64,000 bases of DNA, from contig CAAGLB010000078.1 of NCBI GenBank assembly GCA_900770635.1, forward strand, positions 62,001 to 126,000. Direction: 5' to 3'. Source of the DNA: an uncultured Alistipes sp. (GTDB lineage: Bacteria > Bacteroidota > Bacteroidia > Bacteroidales > Rikenellaceae). The translations under genes and the position numbers were made by a program. Positions 24,730-32,841 of the stretch are shown here, piece by piece. The notes below the pieces were generated by a model. That model worked only from the letters and a program-made list of their open reading frames with translations, made no database searches and was not told the DNA's origin. The stretch's first letter is position 1. Each line of letters starts with the position of its first letter.

Positions 24730-24822
24730 GCGCAGAGTGCTACACTCGGCAAAAATGCCACCGATGGGTAACGCACAAATTTAGCGTCAGAATGGTTGCA
24801 GATGTGGCCTTGACATGAAATA
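24730..24822 (-). repeat. Decayed fragments of the stop-codon hairpin element
   Basis: GTGCTACACTCGGCAAAAAT matches the internal part of the copy at 46958-47085, and TGCAGATGTGGCCTTGACAT followed by GAAA matches the copy at 30710-30837. Outer arms are missing. It abuts the intact copy at 24823. Confidence 0.65.
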
Positions 24823-24952
24823 AATTTGTTGTTAGAAGGGGTTAGATTTGGCTTATCGCAAAAGTGAGCACCCGAGGATAGTACACTTAGTACAGCCTCG
24901 GGTGCTCAACTTTTAGCGATGGGCCGAAGATGACCCCTTATCACAACAAATT
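24823..24952 (-). repeat. Stop-codon hairpin element, copy 1 (behind lpxA)
   Basis: 130 bp. The outer arms AATTTGTTGT / ACAACAAATT pair perfectly. Next come AGGGGTT/GACCCCT, a symmetric AGAT/AGAT internal loop, TCGCAAAAG/CTTTTAGCGA with slight bulging, and the apical stem GAGCACCCGAGG/CCTCGGGTGCTC. The last two bases lie inside the lpxA stop codon (TAA). Orientation relative to the gene is the same in all copies. Confidence 0.9.
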
Positions 24953-25736
24953 ATCGTCGGGATTGATACTGCTTGATAACACCTCGCTTCGAGCCACGTA
25001 TAAACTCAATGAGCTTGTTGCGCTCAGGAGTCTCGGGGATCTCGGCCTCGGCCTTGTCGCAGCCAGAGAGATAGCTGAGGTCGCTCTGGAACAAAACACG
25101 GCAAGTGTTGTGGATAGACTCGATCTGCTCGGGGGTGAAGCCTCGGCGTGAAAGACCTACCTTGTTGATACCCGCATAGTGAGCCTCGCCATTTGTAACG
25201 ATGATGAATGGAGGAACATCCTGTGTGAGGAGCGCACCACCCTGAATCATGGCATGGTCGCCAACATGAATCCACTGGTGGATGGCTGTATGGCCACCGA
25301 TGACAACCCAGTCGCCAATCTCAACCTCGCCAGCAAGCGACACACGGTTGGCGATAACGCAGTGGCTACCAACAACATCGTCGTGGGCAACATGGACATA
25401 GGCCATAAGCAAGTTGTGGTCGCCAACAACAGTAGTGCCACGTGAGGCTGTACCACGTGAGATGGTCACACACTCACGAATATCGTTATAGTCGCCAATA
25501 ACGGCAGTAGTCTGCTCGCCAGCAAACTTCAAATCCTGGGGCAAACATGCGATACATGCTCCAGGGTGCACCTTATTGCCCTTGCCCAGACGTGCGCCAT
25601 TATAGATGATGGCATGAGGGCCAATCCAGCAATCGTCGCCAATGACCACATCGCCCTCGACATAGGCAAATGGCTCTATTGTAACGTTCTTGCCGATCTT
25701 TGCATCGGGGTGAACGTATGCTAAGTTACTAATCAT
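24951..25736 (-). CDS. lpxA: Acyl-[ACP]--UDP-N-acetylglucosamine O-acyltransferase
   Basis: 261 aa, normal length. It is a left-handed parallel beta-helix built from hexapeptide repeats (IGKNVTIEPFAYVEGDVVIG...). The catalytic histidine is in YVHVAHDDVVG (near residue 120), and the C-terminal helical domain starts around GLSRRGFTPEQ. It transfers a hydroxyacyl chain to the 3-OH of UDP-GlcNAc, the first step of lipid A synthesis in the cytoplasm. It lies 38 bases after lpxC/fabZ, which catalyses the next step, so one operon covers both. The TAA stop overlaps a long-hairpin element. Confidence 0.97.
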   Translation of the reverse strand: MISNLAYVHPDAKIGKNVTIEPFAYVEGDVVIGDDCWIGPHAIIYNGARLGKGNKVHPGACIACLPQDLKFAGEQTTAVIGDYNDIRECVTISRGTASRGTTVVGDHNLLMAYVHVAHDDVVGSHCVIANRVSLAGEVEIGDWVVIGGHTAIHQWIHVGDHAMIQGGALLTQDVPPFIIVTNGEAHYAGINKVGLSRRGFTPEQIESIHNTCRVLFQSDLSYLSGCDKAEAEIPETPERNKLIEFIRGSKRGVIKQYQSRR

Positions 25737-25774
25737 ATATAAAAATTGTTTGTGTCCTAAGTGTTGTGATACTA

Positions 25775-27160
25775 CTATCTATTCTTCACGATTTGCGCTG
25801 TGAGCACCGCCTCGCAAACAAGCTGACCACCAACAAATGCCTTGCACTCTGCTGTGCAGATGCCACGACGGAAGTCGCCAATATGGCACTCGAGCTGCAA
25901 GGTGTCGCCAGGCACCACCTTACGTTTCCACTTTACGCCATCGGCTTTAAGGAAGTAGGTAGAGTAGCTTGCAGGATCCTCAACGCCATTGAGCACCAAG
26001 ATGCCGCAGCACTGAGCCATAGCCTCGATGATAAGCACACCAGGCATCACAGGCTCCTCGGGGAAGTGGCCCACGAAGAAGGGCTCGTTCATTGATACCT
26101 GCTTGATACCGCCGATATCGTTCTTGTCGATGTGGAACACACGATCAACCAACAAGAATGGAGGACGGTGAGGCAGAAGCTTCTTAATCTGGTTGATGTC
26201 CAACAGTGGCTGCTCCTTAGCGCTATACTTAAACATTGGGCGGTCGCCGCTACGACGAATCTGGCGGCTGAGGTCCTTCATAAACTCGGTGTTGGCAAAG
26301 TGACCAGGACGTGTAGCCCACACACGGCCCTTGATGCGCATGCCAAGAAGTGCAAAGTCGCCGAGAAGGTCGAGGAGCTTGTGGCGTGCAAACTCATTGT
26401 TGGCACGCAGCTGCTGGTTGTTCAGATAGCCACCTGTGATGTGGATATCCTCCTTGCCAAAGATTTTTTTGAGGTGCTCGAGCTGCTCGTCGGATACAGG
26501 ATTCTCGACAACGACGATAGCATTATCGAGGTCGCCACCCTTGATGAGGTTCATCTTCATCAATGGCTCAAGCTCGTGCAAGAATACGAAGGTTCGACAC
26601 ATCGAAATCTTCTCGGCGTAGTTGTCCGTAGGGTTGTAAACGGCATACTGGTTGCCGACAACCTTTGAGTTGTAGTCTACGTGTACCGATACCGAGAACT
26701 CGTCATCGGGATAGAGGACGATGGCCACACCCTTCTCTGGGAGGGTATATACCTGCTTCTCGGTTACCTCGTAGTATTTACGCTCTGCCGACTGCTCAAC
26801 GGTGCCCACCTCTAATATTCGCTGAGCATACTCACGTGCCGAGCCATCCATGATTGGGGTTTCGGGAGCGTTGATATCTACAACTGCGTTATCCACATCC
26901 AAAGTCCAGAGTGCAGACATTATATGTTCGATGGTGCTAACCTTAGCCTCACCCTTCTCTATTGTTGTGCCACGTGACGTGTCGGTTACATAATCACACA
27001 ATGCGGGAACCTCGGGGCATCCCTCCAAATCTACACGACGAAAGACGATACCTGTATTATCTTCTGCGGGATTAACCGTCATCTTAACCTGCAAACCTGT
27101 ATGCAAGCCCTTACCCTCAAATGAAATTGGCTGGGCAAGTGTACGTTGTTTAATAGCCAT
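25775..27160 (-). CDS. lpxC/fabZ: Bifunctional UDP-3-O-acyl-GlcNAc deacetylase / 3-hydroxyacyl-ACP dehydratase
   Basis: 461 aa from the ATG at 27158-27160 (MAIKQRTLAQPISFEGKGLH). The longer in-frame extension crosses the promoter and is rejected. LpxC part (about 1-300): EGKGLHTG, EHIMSALWTLDVDNAVVDI with the zinc-binding His, PETPIMDGSA and EFARHKLLDLLGD. FabZ part (about 315-461): LLPHRPPFLLVDRV, GHFPEEPVMPGVLIIEAMAQ. The fusion joins the committed step of lipid A synthesis with fatty acid elongation, two pathways that share the hydroxyacyl-ACP pool. It is normal for Bacteroidota. A TATCTTTG promoter box lies at 27187-27194. Confidence 0.97.
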   Translation of the reverse strand: MAIKQRTLAQPISFEGKGLHTGLQVKMTVNPAEDNTGIVFRRVDLEGCPEVPALCDYVTDTSRGTTIEKGEAKVSTIEHIMSALWTLDVDNAVVDINAPETPIMDGSAREYAQRILEVGTVEQSAERKYYEVTEKQVYTLPEKGVAIVLYPDDEFSVSVHVDYNSKVVGNQYAVYNPTDNYAEKISMCRTFVFLHELEPLMKMNLIKGGDLDNAIVVVENPVSDEQLEHLKKIFGKEDIHITGGYLNNQQLRANNEFARHKLLDLLGDFALLGMRIKGRVWATRPGHFANTEFMKDLSRQIRRSGDRPMFKYSAKEQPLLDINQIKKLLPHRPPFLLVDRVFHIDKNDIGGIKQVSMNEPFFVGHFPEEPVMPGVLIIEAMAQCCGILVLNGVEDPASYSTYFLKADGVKWKRKVVPGDTLQLECHIGDFRRGICTAECKAFVGGQLVCEAVLTAQIVKNR

Positions 27161-27186
27161 ACTAATAATTTTTTGGTATATCGTTG

Positions 27187-27225
27187 CAAAGATATAAATT
27201 TTCTCAAAAAAAATTACTATTTTTG
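27187..27225. promoter_or_regulatory. Divergent promoters of lpxC/fabZ and the TonB-like gene
   Basis: Minus-strand TATCTTTG at 27187-27194 precedes lpxC/fabZ by 27 bases. Plus-strand TATTTTTG at 27218-27225 precedes the TonB-like gene by 20 bases. Confidence 0.7.
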
Positions 27226-27244
27226 CTCGGAATATTATCATAAG

Positions 27245-28078
27245 ATGGATAAGAATAGTAACAAATCTCAGATAAATATGGGCTCTCGGCTATCAACCGA
27301 GCATCGTCGCTACGCACGTATCGACCTGGGCAACACACGCAAGGAGAGCATCGGCGAGTGGCTATTCAACCATCGTGTAGGTCTGCTCGTAGTTTTTGCC
27401 GTGTTCGTACTCTCGGGAACGGTGCTCGCCACAGCGAGCTACCATGTTGAGCGCACCGACATCGAATATATCATAGAGATTGTGCCCGAGGAGATGGTCA
27501 AGGAGGAGGCTCCAGAAACCCAGCCTACTGACTTAGCCGAGGAGCTATACCAGCGCATGGAGAATGTGCGTAACACGATATCGAACGACGCTGCACAGCA
27601 CGAAGCATCATCGGGAAGTTCGGACATTGACAAGGAGATAGAGCAGATACTCAACGATGCTATGCAAGGCGCTGACTCGCAATCATCTATTGACAAGGGT
27701 GCAACATCGGTTGCGGGCGAAGGCGAGAGCGGCACGGGTGGTGGCAACGACAAGGGCGACTCGAAAAGCGAGAACGACAAGGCGGGCAAGTATCATGGTA
27801 CATGCACTGTGAACTACTGCTTCACCGATCCTGTGCGCAACCACAAAAGCCTATATATCCCCGCCTACACAGCACGTGGTGGCGGCGTTGTGGTGCTCGA
27901 CGTAACACTCGACCGCAATGGGGCAGTCACCAATGCACGAGTGGCATCGTCGACAAATTCGAGCCTCAACCAGATAGCAATACAGGCTGCACGCAACTAT
28001 AAGACACGATTCAACATCGATGGCTCGGCACCTGCATCGCACAAGGGCACGATAACATATACGTTTGTAGCACAGTGA
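27245..28078 (+). CDS. TonB-like energy transducer protein
   Basis: 277 aa from the ATG at 27245. The longer frame starts inside the divergent promoter. There is a cytoplasmic N-terminus of about 40 residues, one membrane helix (VGLLVVFAVFVLSGTVLATA), then a low-complexity periplasmic linker rich in Glu, Ser, Gly and Asp. The C-terminal ~90 residues (ARGGGVVVLDVTLDRNGAVT, then NARVASSTNSSLNQIAIQAA) match the TonB C-terminal fold. The linker is acidic and Gly/Ser-rich rather than the Pro/Lys-rich type of classical TonB. It probably couples the proton motive force to an outer membrane transporter, or acts as a TonB-like structural protein. Confidence 0.8.
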   Translation: MDKNSNKSQINMGSRLSTEHRRYARIDLGNTRKESIGEWLFNHRVGLLVVFAVFVLSGTVLATASYHVERTDIEYIIEIVPEEMVKEEAPETQPTDLAEELYQRMENVRNTISNDAAQHEASSGSSDIDKEIEQILNDAMQGADSQSSIDKGATSVAGEGESGTGGGNDKGDSKSENDKAGKYHGTCTVNYCFTDPVRNHKSLYIPAYTARGGGVVVLDVTLDRNGAVTNARVASSTNSSLNQIAIQAARNYKTRFNIDGSAPASHKGTITYTFVAQ

Positions 28079-28479
28079 TAAATAGGCATATAACATCTTT
28101 TCGCACCCTCATTCTTACGGTTGTGATGCTGCTTAGTTTTAGCGTTAAGCTATCTGCAACATCGCAGTTAAAGTTTGAGGCAAACAGCTACACCCCTACC
28201 ACTCACACCGAAGATAAGACAACACCCAAATTTGAGCTTAGGACACCCTGTTCGGCACTAAGCCTAAGTTCGGAGAGCTCGCAAGGCATATCGCCCATTG
28301 TGCGCACCCTGCCACGAACACTGCGCACAACATACCGCATAGTACATAACAGCGCTGCGATACGCTCGATAGACTCGACGACCGCAGCCCACAGATATGG
28401 ATTGTATAACCATAAAATATTGTTCTACGCTCATCCTCGCCACTACTACCTTAATGGCCTGATGAGGCTTATTATTTAG
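28075..28479 (+). CDS. Small secreted hypothetical protein
   Basis: 134 aa if read from the GTG at 28075-28077, which overlaps the TGA of the TonB-like gene (GTGA), a coupling typical of operons. The N-terminus RTLILTVVMLLSFSVKLSAT looks like a Sec signal peptide. The mature part is Ser/Thr- and Arg-rich with no motif I recognise. No close ATG start gives a better frame. It may be real but weakly conserved. Comparison with related genomes would decide. Confidence 0.45.
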   Translation: MINRHITSFRTLILTVVMLLSFSVKLSATSQLKFEANSYTPTTHTEDKTTPKFELRTPCSALSLSSESSQGISPIVRTLPRTLRTTYRIVHNSAAIRSIDSTTAAHRYGLYNHKILFYAHPRHYYLNGLMRLII

Positions 28480-28546
28480 CCGCTGAAAGTAGATAAGCCC
28501 TACTTCTAAATAACTAATATTAAGCTAAATACAGAACAAAAAAATT

Positions 28547-29050
28547 ATGAATACAGATAATATCTGCAAGGCATTGTATGCCTTGCCTGGAGGTGTTGTT
28601 ACATCTCGCCGCCAATCGTTGACTACCCCAATCATGATTGCCGTAGTTGGCATCGCTCTTTTGGTTATTAACTACGCTATGCTCAGCGAAGCTCCCGAGA
28701 GCTTGTCGATGCTGATGCTAACCGTTGGCATTGGACTGCTGCTCTATGGCTCACTCGTCGTTGTTATGCGCCAGATAAGCCCCAAGCAGGTGCCATACGA
28801 CAACCGCTCGCATAGCTACTTTAAGTACAAAGAGCGCTACTTCGAACGTGAGCTTGTAGCACCACTACAGCAGGCATTGGGACGTGGCGACACGGCAGCC
28901 ATCGACGAGATGCCAACAACAAACATTGCAGCAATAACCCTCGTGGAGTATCGCTCGAAGAGTGGCATCAGAGCATACTGCCTCTACGAATATGGCGAGA
29001 GCGAGTATCGGCCACTCGGCAAACCAACAATATTGGGCTACGAGGCGTAA
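28547..29050 (+). CDS. Two-helix membrane protein of unknown function
   Basis: 167 aa. Two adjacent membrane helices (IMIAVVGIALLVINYAML and LMLTVGIGLLLYGSLVVVM, about 29-46 and 55-74) are followed by a cytoplasmic domain of ~90 residues with YFKYKERYFERELVAPLQQA and a final GESEYRPLGKP. No enzymatic signature. It lies between the TonB-like gene and the antiporter gene, 45 bases before the latter. Confidence 0.7.
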   Translation: MNTDNICKALYALPGGVVTSRRQSLTTPIMIAVVGIALLVINYAMLSEAPESLSMLMLTVGIGLLLYGSLVVVMRQISPKQVPYDNRSHSYFKYKERYFERELVAPLQQALGRGDTAAIDEMPTTNIAAITLVEYRSKSGIRAYCLYEYGESEYRPLGKPTILGYEA

Positions 29051-29094
29051 CATATTGTAAACAACGTAATTAAAAACCGAAAACATAATATACT

Positions 29095-30603
29095 ATGAAC
29101 GACGGAGGCATACTTTTCAACCAAGAGAACTTCTTACTCGTAGGAGCTATGTTGCTCTTTGTAGCTGTGCTCGCTGGCAAGGCAGCATATAGGCTCGGAG
29201 CACCCGCCCTGCTGCTATTCTTGGGTGTAGGAATGTTGTTTGGCTACAACGATTTTGTGGCTTTCGACTCTGCAATGTTTGCCCAGTTCATAGGCATGAT
29301 AGCGATGTGTATCATTCTCTTCACAGGAGGTATGGACACACAGTTTTCGGAGATCAAACCCGTCATGGCACCCGGCATAGCTATGGCTACGGTGGGTGTC
29401 ATGCTTACGGCAGCCTTGGTGGGATGTTTCATCTACTTCTTAGCACCACACTTAGGCGTCGAGCTAAGCCTCAGCGTGGCGTTGCTCATAGCAGCGACAA
29501 TGTCGTCAACCGACTCAGCATCAGTATTTTCGATACTACGTTCGAAGAAACAAGGATTGCAAGAGAACCTACGTCCGCTGCTCGAGCTCGAGAGCGGTAG
29601 TAACGATCCTATGGCCTACATCCTGACCATCGTTCTTGTGGGCATAGTGTCGGATGGCAGCTCGGTAGATTGGTTGGAGGCGGTGCGAACATTCATCGTG
29701 CAGATGTTGGTGGGTGCGGGCCTTGGCTATGGCTTTGGACGCATCACGGTATGGATCATGAACCGCATTAACATACGCAACATACCATCGCTCTACTCGG
29801 TGTTGCTGCTTGCCTGCGCCTTCTTCTCGTTCTCGTTCACTACGTTGGTATATGGCAACGGCTACTTAGCGGTCTACATCACAGGCCTTGTTGTGGGCAA
29901 CTACCGCATAACATACCGCAATATGCTCGGTACGTTCTTCGACAGTTTCACATGGCTGCTGCAAATAGTACTCTTCCTACTCCTCGGACTATATGTCAAT
30001 GTACACGAGCTTCTCGAGCCCGAGGTACTGTTCATGGGCCTTGGCGTCGGTCTGTTCATGATATTTGTGGCACGCCCCATCGCCTCGTGGACAACACTTA
30101 TCCCATTTAGCAACTTCTCGGGTAAGGCTCGCTCATATATCTCGTGGGTGGGACTACGTGGCGCTGTGCCCATCATCTTCGCCCTATACCCCATCACTCG
30201 TGGTGTGGAGAATGCCGACTACATCTTCAATGTGGTGTTCCTCGTGACAATAATCTCGCTCGTGGTGCAGGGCACAACGGTAAGTTCTATGGCCAACTGG
30301 CTGGGCCTCAGCTACGAGGAGCCAGAGTCTACGTTTAAGCTCACCGTGCCCGACCATATTCGCAGCGAGTTCTCGGAGATTGGCGTTACTGCCTCGATGC
30401 TCCATCGTGGCGACACGCTCAAGGATATTCAGCTGCCAGGACACACGCTCGTAGTCATGGTGTGCCGTGATAACAAGTACTTCGTGCCTAAGGGCTACAC
30501 TCAGCTCAAGTCGGGCGATAAGCTTCTTGTGGTGTCGGACGACAACGAGGAGCTACTCAAGAAGGTTGATGCTTTGGGCATTAAGCACGTTGTGAAGGTG
30601 TGA
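29095..30603 (+). CDS. K+/H+ (or Na+/H+) antiporter, CPA1 NhaP2-like, with TrkA-C domain
   Basis: 502 aa. Twelve or so membrane helices of the CPA fold: NFLLVGAMLLFVAVLAGKAA, MIAMCIILFTGGMDTQF, the conserved TMSSTDSASVFSILR in the ion-binding region and ELESGSNDPMAYILT (Asn-Asp pair typical of electroneutral CPA1 exchangers). The last ~75 residues (LKDIQLPGHTLVVMVCRDNK...KSGDKLLVVSDD) are a TrkA-C regulatory domain binding a nucleotide or ion. This build matches NhaP2/CvrA proteins that expel K+ or Na+ in exchange for protons. Ion choice is not decided by sequence. Confidence 0.9.
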   Translation: MNDGGILFNQENFLLVGAMLLFVAVLAGKAAYRLGAPALLLFLGVGMLFGYNDFVAFDSAMFAQFIGMIAMCIILFTGGMDTQFSEIKPVMAPGIAMATVGVMLTAALVGCFIYFLAPHLGVELSLSVALLIAATMSSTDSASVFSILRSKKQGLQENLRPLLELESGSNDPMAYILTIVLVGIVSDGSSVDWLEAVRTFIVQMLVGAGLGYGFGRITVWIMNRINIRNIPSLYSVLLLACAFFSFSFTTLVYGNGYLAVYITGLVVGNYRITYRNMLGTFFDSFTWLLQIVLFLLLGLYVNVHELLEPEVLFMGLGVGLFMIFVARPIASWTTLIPFSNFSGKARSYISWVGLRGAVPIIFALYPITRGVENADYIFNVVFLVTIISLVVQGTTVSSMANWLGLSYEEPESTFKLTVPDHIRSEFSEIGVTASMLHRGDTLKDIQLPGHTLVVMVCRDNKYFVPKGYTQLKSGDKLLVVSDDNEELLKKVDALGIKHVVKV

Positions 30604-30608
30604 TGAGG

Positions 30609-30672
30609 TAAGATGGGTAAGATGAGTTTCGATGAGTTAATATGCGACGCATAGTAACCCATATTAACACAT
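30609..30672. repeat. GGGTA/TACCC-type intergenic repeat
   Basis: GATGGGTAAGATGAGTTTCG, then ATGAGTTAATATGCGACGCA and TAGTAACCCAT. Closely similar to 52391-52440 and, more loosely, to 46748-46835. In all three places it sits next to a stop-codon hairpin element. Confidence 0.7.
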
Positions 30673-30709
30673 TAGCTCCTGACATACTGCTCGGAATCTA
30701 ACAAGGGTA

Positions 30710-30837
30710 AATTTGTTGTTAGAAGGGTGCAGATGTGGCCTTGACATGAAAAAGCCCCAGATGGGCTGTACTAAAACGTACTGCCCATTTGGAGCTTTGA
30801 TTGAAGGGCCGCAGATGCGCCCTTATCACAACAAATT
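30710..30837 (-). repeat. Stop-codon hairpin element, copy 2 (behind argR)
   Basis: 128 bp. Outer arms AATTTGTTGT / ACAACAAATT, then GAAGGGTGC/GCGCCCTT, AGAT/AGAT loop, GTGGCC/GGCCGC, and apical stem AGATGGGC-TGTAC/GTACTGCCCATTT. The apical sequence differs from copy 1 but is again fully paired. Its edge is inside the TAA stop of argR. Confidence 0.92.
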
Positions 30838-31300
30838 AAAGGTTGCGGATTGAGGGAAACAACATATATAACTGATTCATAAGCGAATTCATGTCGAAGC
30901 CCTCACGCAGAATCAACAATATCGTATTGTCGCCAGCGATGGTTCCGAGCACCTCGGCAATGCCCTTGGCATCGATAGGCACAGATATGGCACTTGCATA
31001 GCCTGGCTTAGTGGTTATAACACACATGTTACCCGAAAAGGCGATGTCTGTGATGTTGTCTGTTACGTTCGTGGATATAGAGTGGTCGTTGCGGGTGTTG
31101 TTCGGAAGGACATATATGTAGCCCTTCTCCTTGTGAGGCACCTTGGCCACATGCATAAACTTAAGGTCGCGCGACAATGTCGACTGTGTGATCTTCACAC
31201 CGCACTCCTCAAGACGAGCTATAAGTTCCTCTTGCGACGATATAAACTCCGAGCGAATGATTTTACGGATAAACGATAAACGTTGTGTTTTTTGATTCAT
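30836..31300 (-). CDS. argR: Arginine repressor
   Basis: 154 aa, the normal size for ArgR. The N-terminal winged helix has the family signature TQSTLSRDLKFM (near 38-49). The C-terminal arginine-binding trimerisation domain holds GTIAGDNTILLILRE (near 118-132). It represses arginine biosynthesis when arginine is abundant. It is transcribed alone. The TAA stop overlaps the long-hairpin element at 30710-30837. No arginine-metabolism genes are in this window. Confidence 0.95.
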   Translation of the reverse strand: MNQKTQRLSFIRKIIRSEFISSQEELIARLEECGVKITQSTLSRDLKFMHVAKVPHKEKGYIYVLPNNTRNDHSISTNVTDNITDIAFSGNMCVITTKPGYASAISVPIDAKGIAEVLGTIAGDNTILLILREGFDMNSLMNQLYMLFPSIRNL

Positions 31301-31467
31301 ACCTTCCCACGATAGATTTTCTCATCAACGCAACATGCGTCATCAAAATTACATTAACAGCGTACAAATTTAATATTTTTTTACGAATTTAGCAATCCAC
31401 ACAACATTTTTTTATCAACGGCCCTAAGTTTTATCACGGTCTGTTTAGTTTATTGCGGATAAATCAT

Positions 31468-31475
31468 TATCTTTG
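31468..31475 (+). promoter_or_regulatory. -7 promoter box of the 31569 lipoprotein pair
   Basis: TATCTTTG, about 93 bases before the start codon, leaving a long 5' leader. TTG at 31453-31455 could be part of the -33 element, although spacing is shorter than usual. Confidence 0.6.
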
Positions 31476-31568
31476 CACCGACTTGCATAGCAAGCATAGT
31501 GTAAAACAGCAATAAATAACACTAAGAAAAGACTAAATTATTAATAACCAATAACTATTTAACAGACC

Positions 31569-32822
31569 ATGAGAAAACTTTATTCGATTTTTGCGGTAGC
31601 AGTTGTGGCACTCTTTGCAGTGGGTTGCAATCCTGTAAGCCCAACACCTGACGAGCCAGAAGTGGTAATTCCAAGCGAGGTGGTATCGCCTGAGGATTTC
31701 AACATCGACATCCAGATTAAGGACATCAAGGCTAACTCGGCAGTGGCAACAGCTACGCCTAACGGCTCTAACCGCTACTACTTCCGTGTGATCACCAAGA
31801 TGGAGCTCGACGCCTTTGGCATCTACAATGACGACTACCAGATTTTTGAGTATATCATCGAGAACCCTAACAGCGGCGACTGGATCACTGAGGGTTACAC
31901 AACTCTACAGTGCTCGCTCGCTGCCGAGACCGACTATCTCGCAGTAGCCTTCAACTTCGAGAACTGGGAGGCTATGCACAATCAGGAGGTTGAGATGAAG
32001 CTCTTCCGCAAGGCGTTTACAACCCCAGAGGGCGCACAGGTAAACCCTGATGATTTGTTTGCAACATCGGACCTTGTTACCGACCACACAAACTTCAACC
32101 TCACAGTAACTCCTGCTAAGGCTGATGCTCACTGGACATACTACATCTGGACTAAGAAGTCATACGACGAGACTTTGGCAAATGAGGCTAAGGCAAACAT
32201 CGTTATGCGTAGCTACTTCGGCCTTAACAACATCGCCGTAGAGCAGGGCTATGGCTTCGGCGACATCATCCAGGAGGGCAAACTTGGACACAAGGGTACT
32301 GCAACAATCTCTGCATACCAGCCTTTGAAGAACAACACCGACTACGTGGTAGTGCTATTCTACGTGGACCCAACAACTGTTGATCCAACTTCGGTTTACG
32401 ACTACAACTACGTAGCTGTTGAGTTCAAGACTAAGGAGCCATCAACAGATAATATTGCAACACTCAACGTATCGGAGCCTGTGGTTGTTAAGGACGGCTT
32501 CAAGTATAATGTTCAGTTCCTTGTTAAGACCGATGACAACGCTATTGACATGAAGGTTGGTGCACAGTTGTGGAACAACTACGACTTTGCTAAGTATTGG
32601 GATCCAAACGACTGGTCACAGATTCAGGCATTCTTCATGTTCCGCACATCGGTAGAGCCTACAACACTTGAGGCTGCAAAGACAGCTGAGGGCGCTACAG
32701 TATCATTCCCAGGCGTAGACAAGGATGATTATGTATTCTTCTTTGAGGTTATCAACGAGGAGAATACACCAACACAGTATGCTGTACGCGTAACTCCTGA
32801 TATGTTTGACAACGCACAGTAA
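31569..32822 (+). CDS. Surface lipoprotein, unknown function
   Basis: 417 aa. The lipobox is LFAVGCNPVSPTPDEPE, with a Pro/Glu tether. Ig/Fn3-like beta modules follow (FNIDIQIKDIKANSAVATAT, TNFNLTVTPAKADAHWTYYI, ATISAYQPLKNNTDYVVVLF), similar in style to the 809-aa lipoprotein at 22238. No catalytic motif. It precedes another lipoprotein gene by 19 bases, so both share the promoter at 31468. Confidence 0.72.
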   Translation: MRKLYSIFAVAVVALFAVGCNPVSPTPDEPEVVIPSEVVSPEDFNIDIQIKDIKANSAVATATPNGSNRYYFRVITKMELDAFGIYNDDYQIFEYIIENPNSGDWITEGYTTLQCSLAAETDYLAVAFNFENWEAMHNQEVEMKLFRKAFTTPEGAQVNPDDLFATSDLVTDHTNFNLTVTPAKADAHWTYYIWTKKSYDETLANEAKANIVMRSYFGLNNIAVEQGYGFGDIIQEGKLGHKGTATISAYQPLKNNTDYVVVLFYVDPTTVDPTSVYDYNYVAVEFKTKEPSTDNIATLNVSEPVVVKDGFKYNVQFLVKTDDNAIDMKVGAQLWNNYDFAKYWDPNDWSQIQAFFMFRTSVEPTTLEAAKTAEGATVSFPGVDKDDYVFFFEVINEENTPTQYAVRVTPDMFDNAQ

Positions 32823-32841
32823 TTTAATTTGACAAAAAACG

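Noticed and set aside
24823..24952. Hairpin elements as ordinary Rho-independent terminators
   Set aside because: About 130 bp long with internal loops, no T-tract on the gene strand, and outer arms that reach into the stop codon. Real terminators in this window are 30-40 bp with T-runs.
25775..27160. LpxC-FabZ gene fusion as a novelty
   Set aside because: Striking at first sight, but this fusion is the normal state in Bacteroidota.
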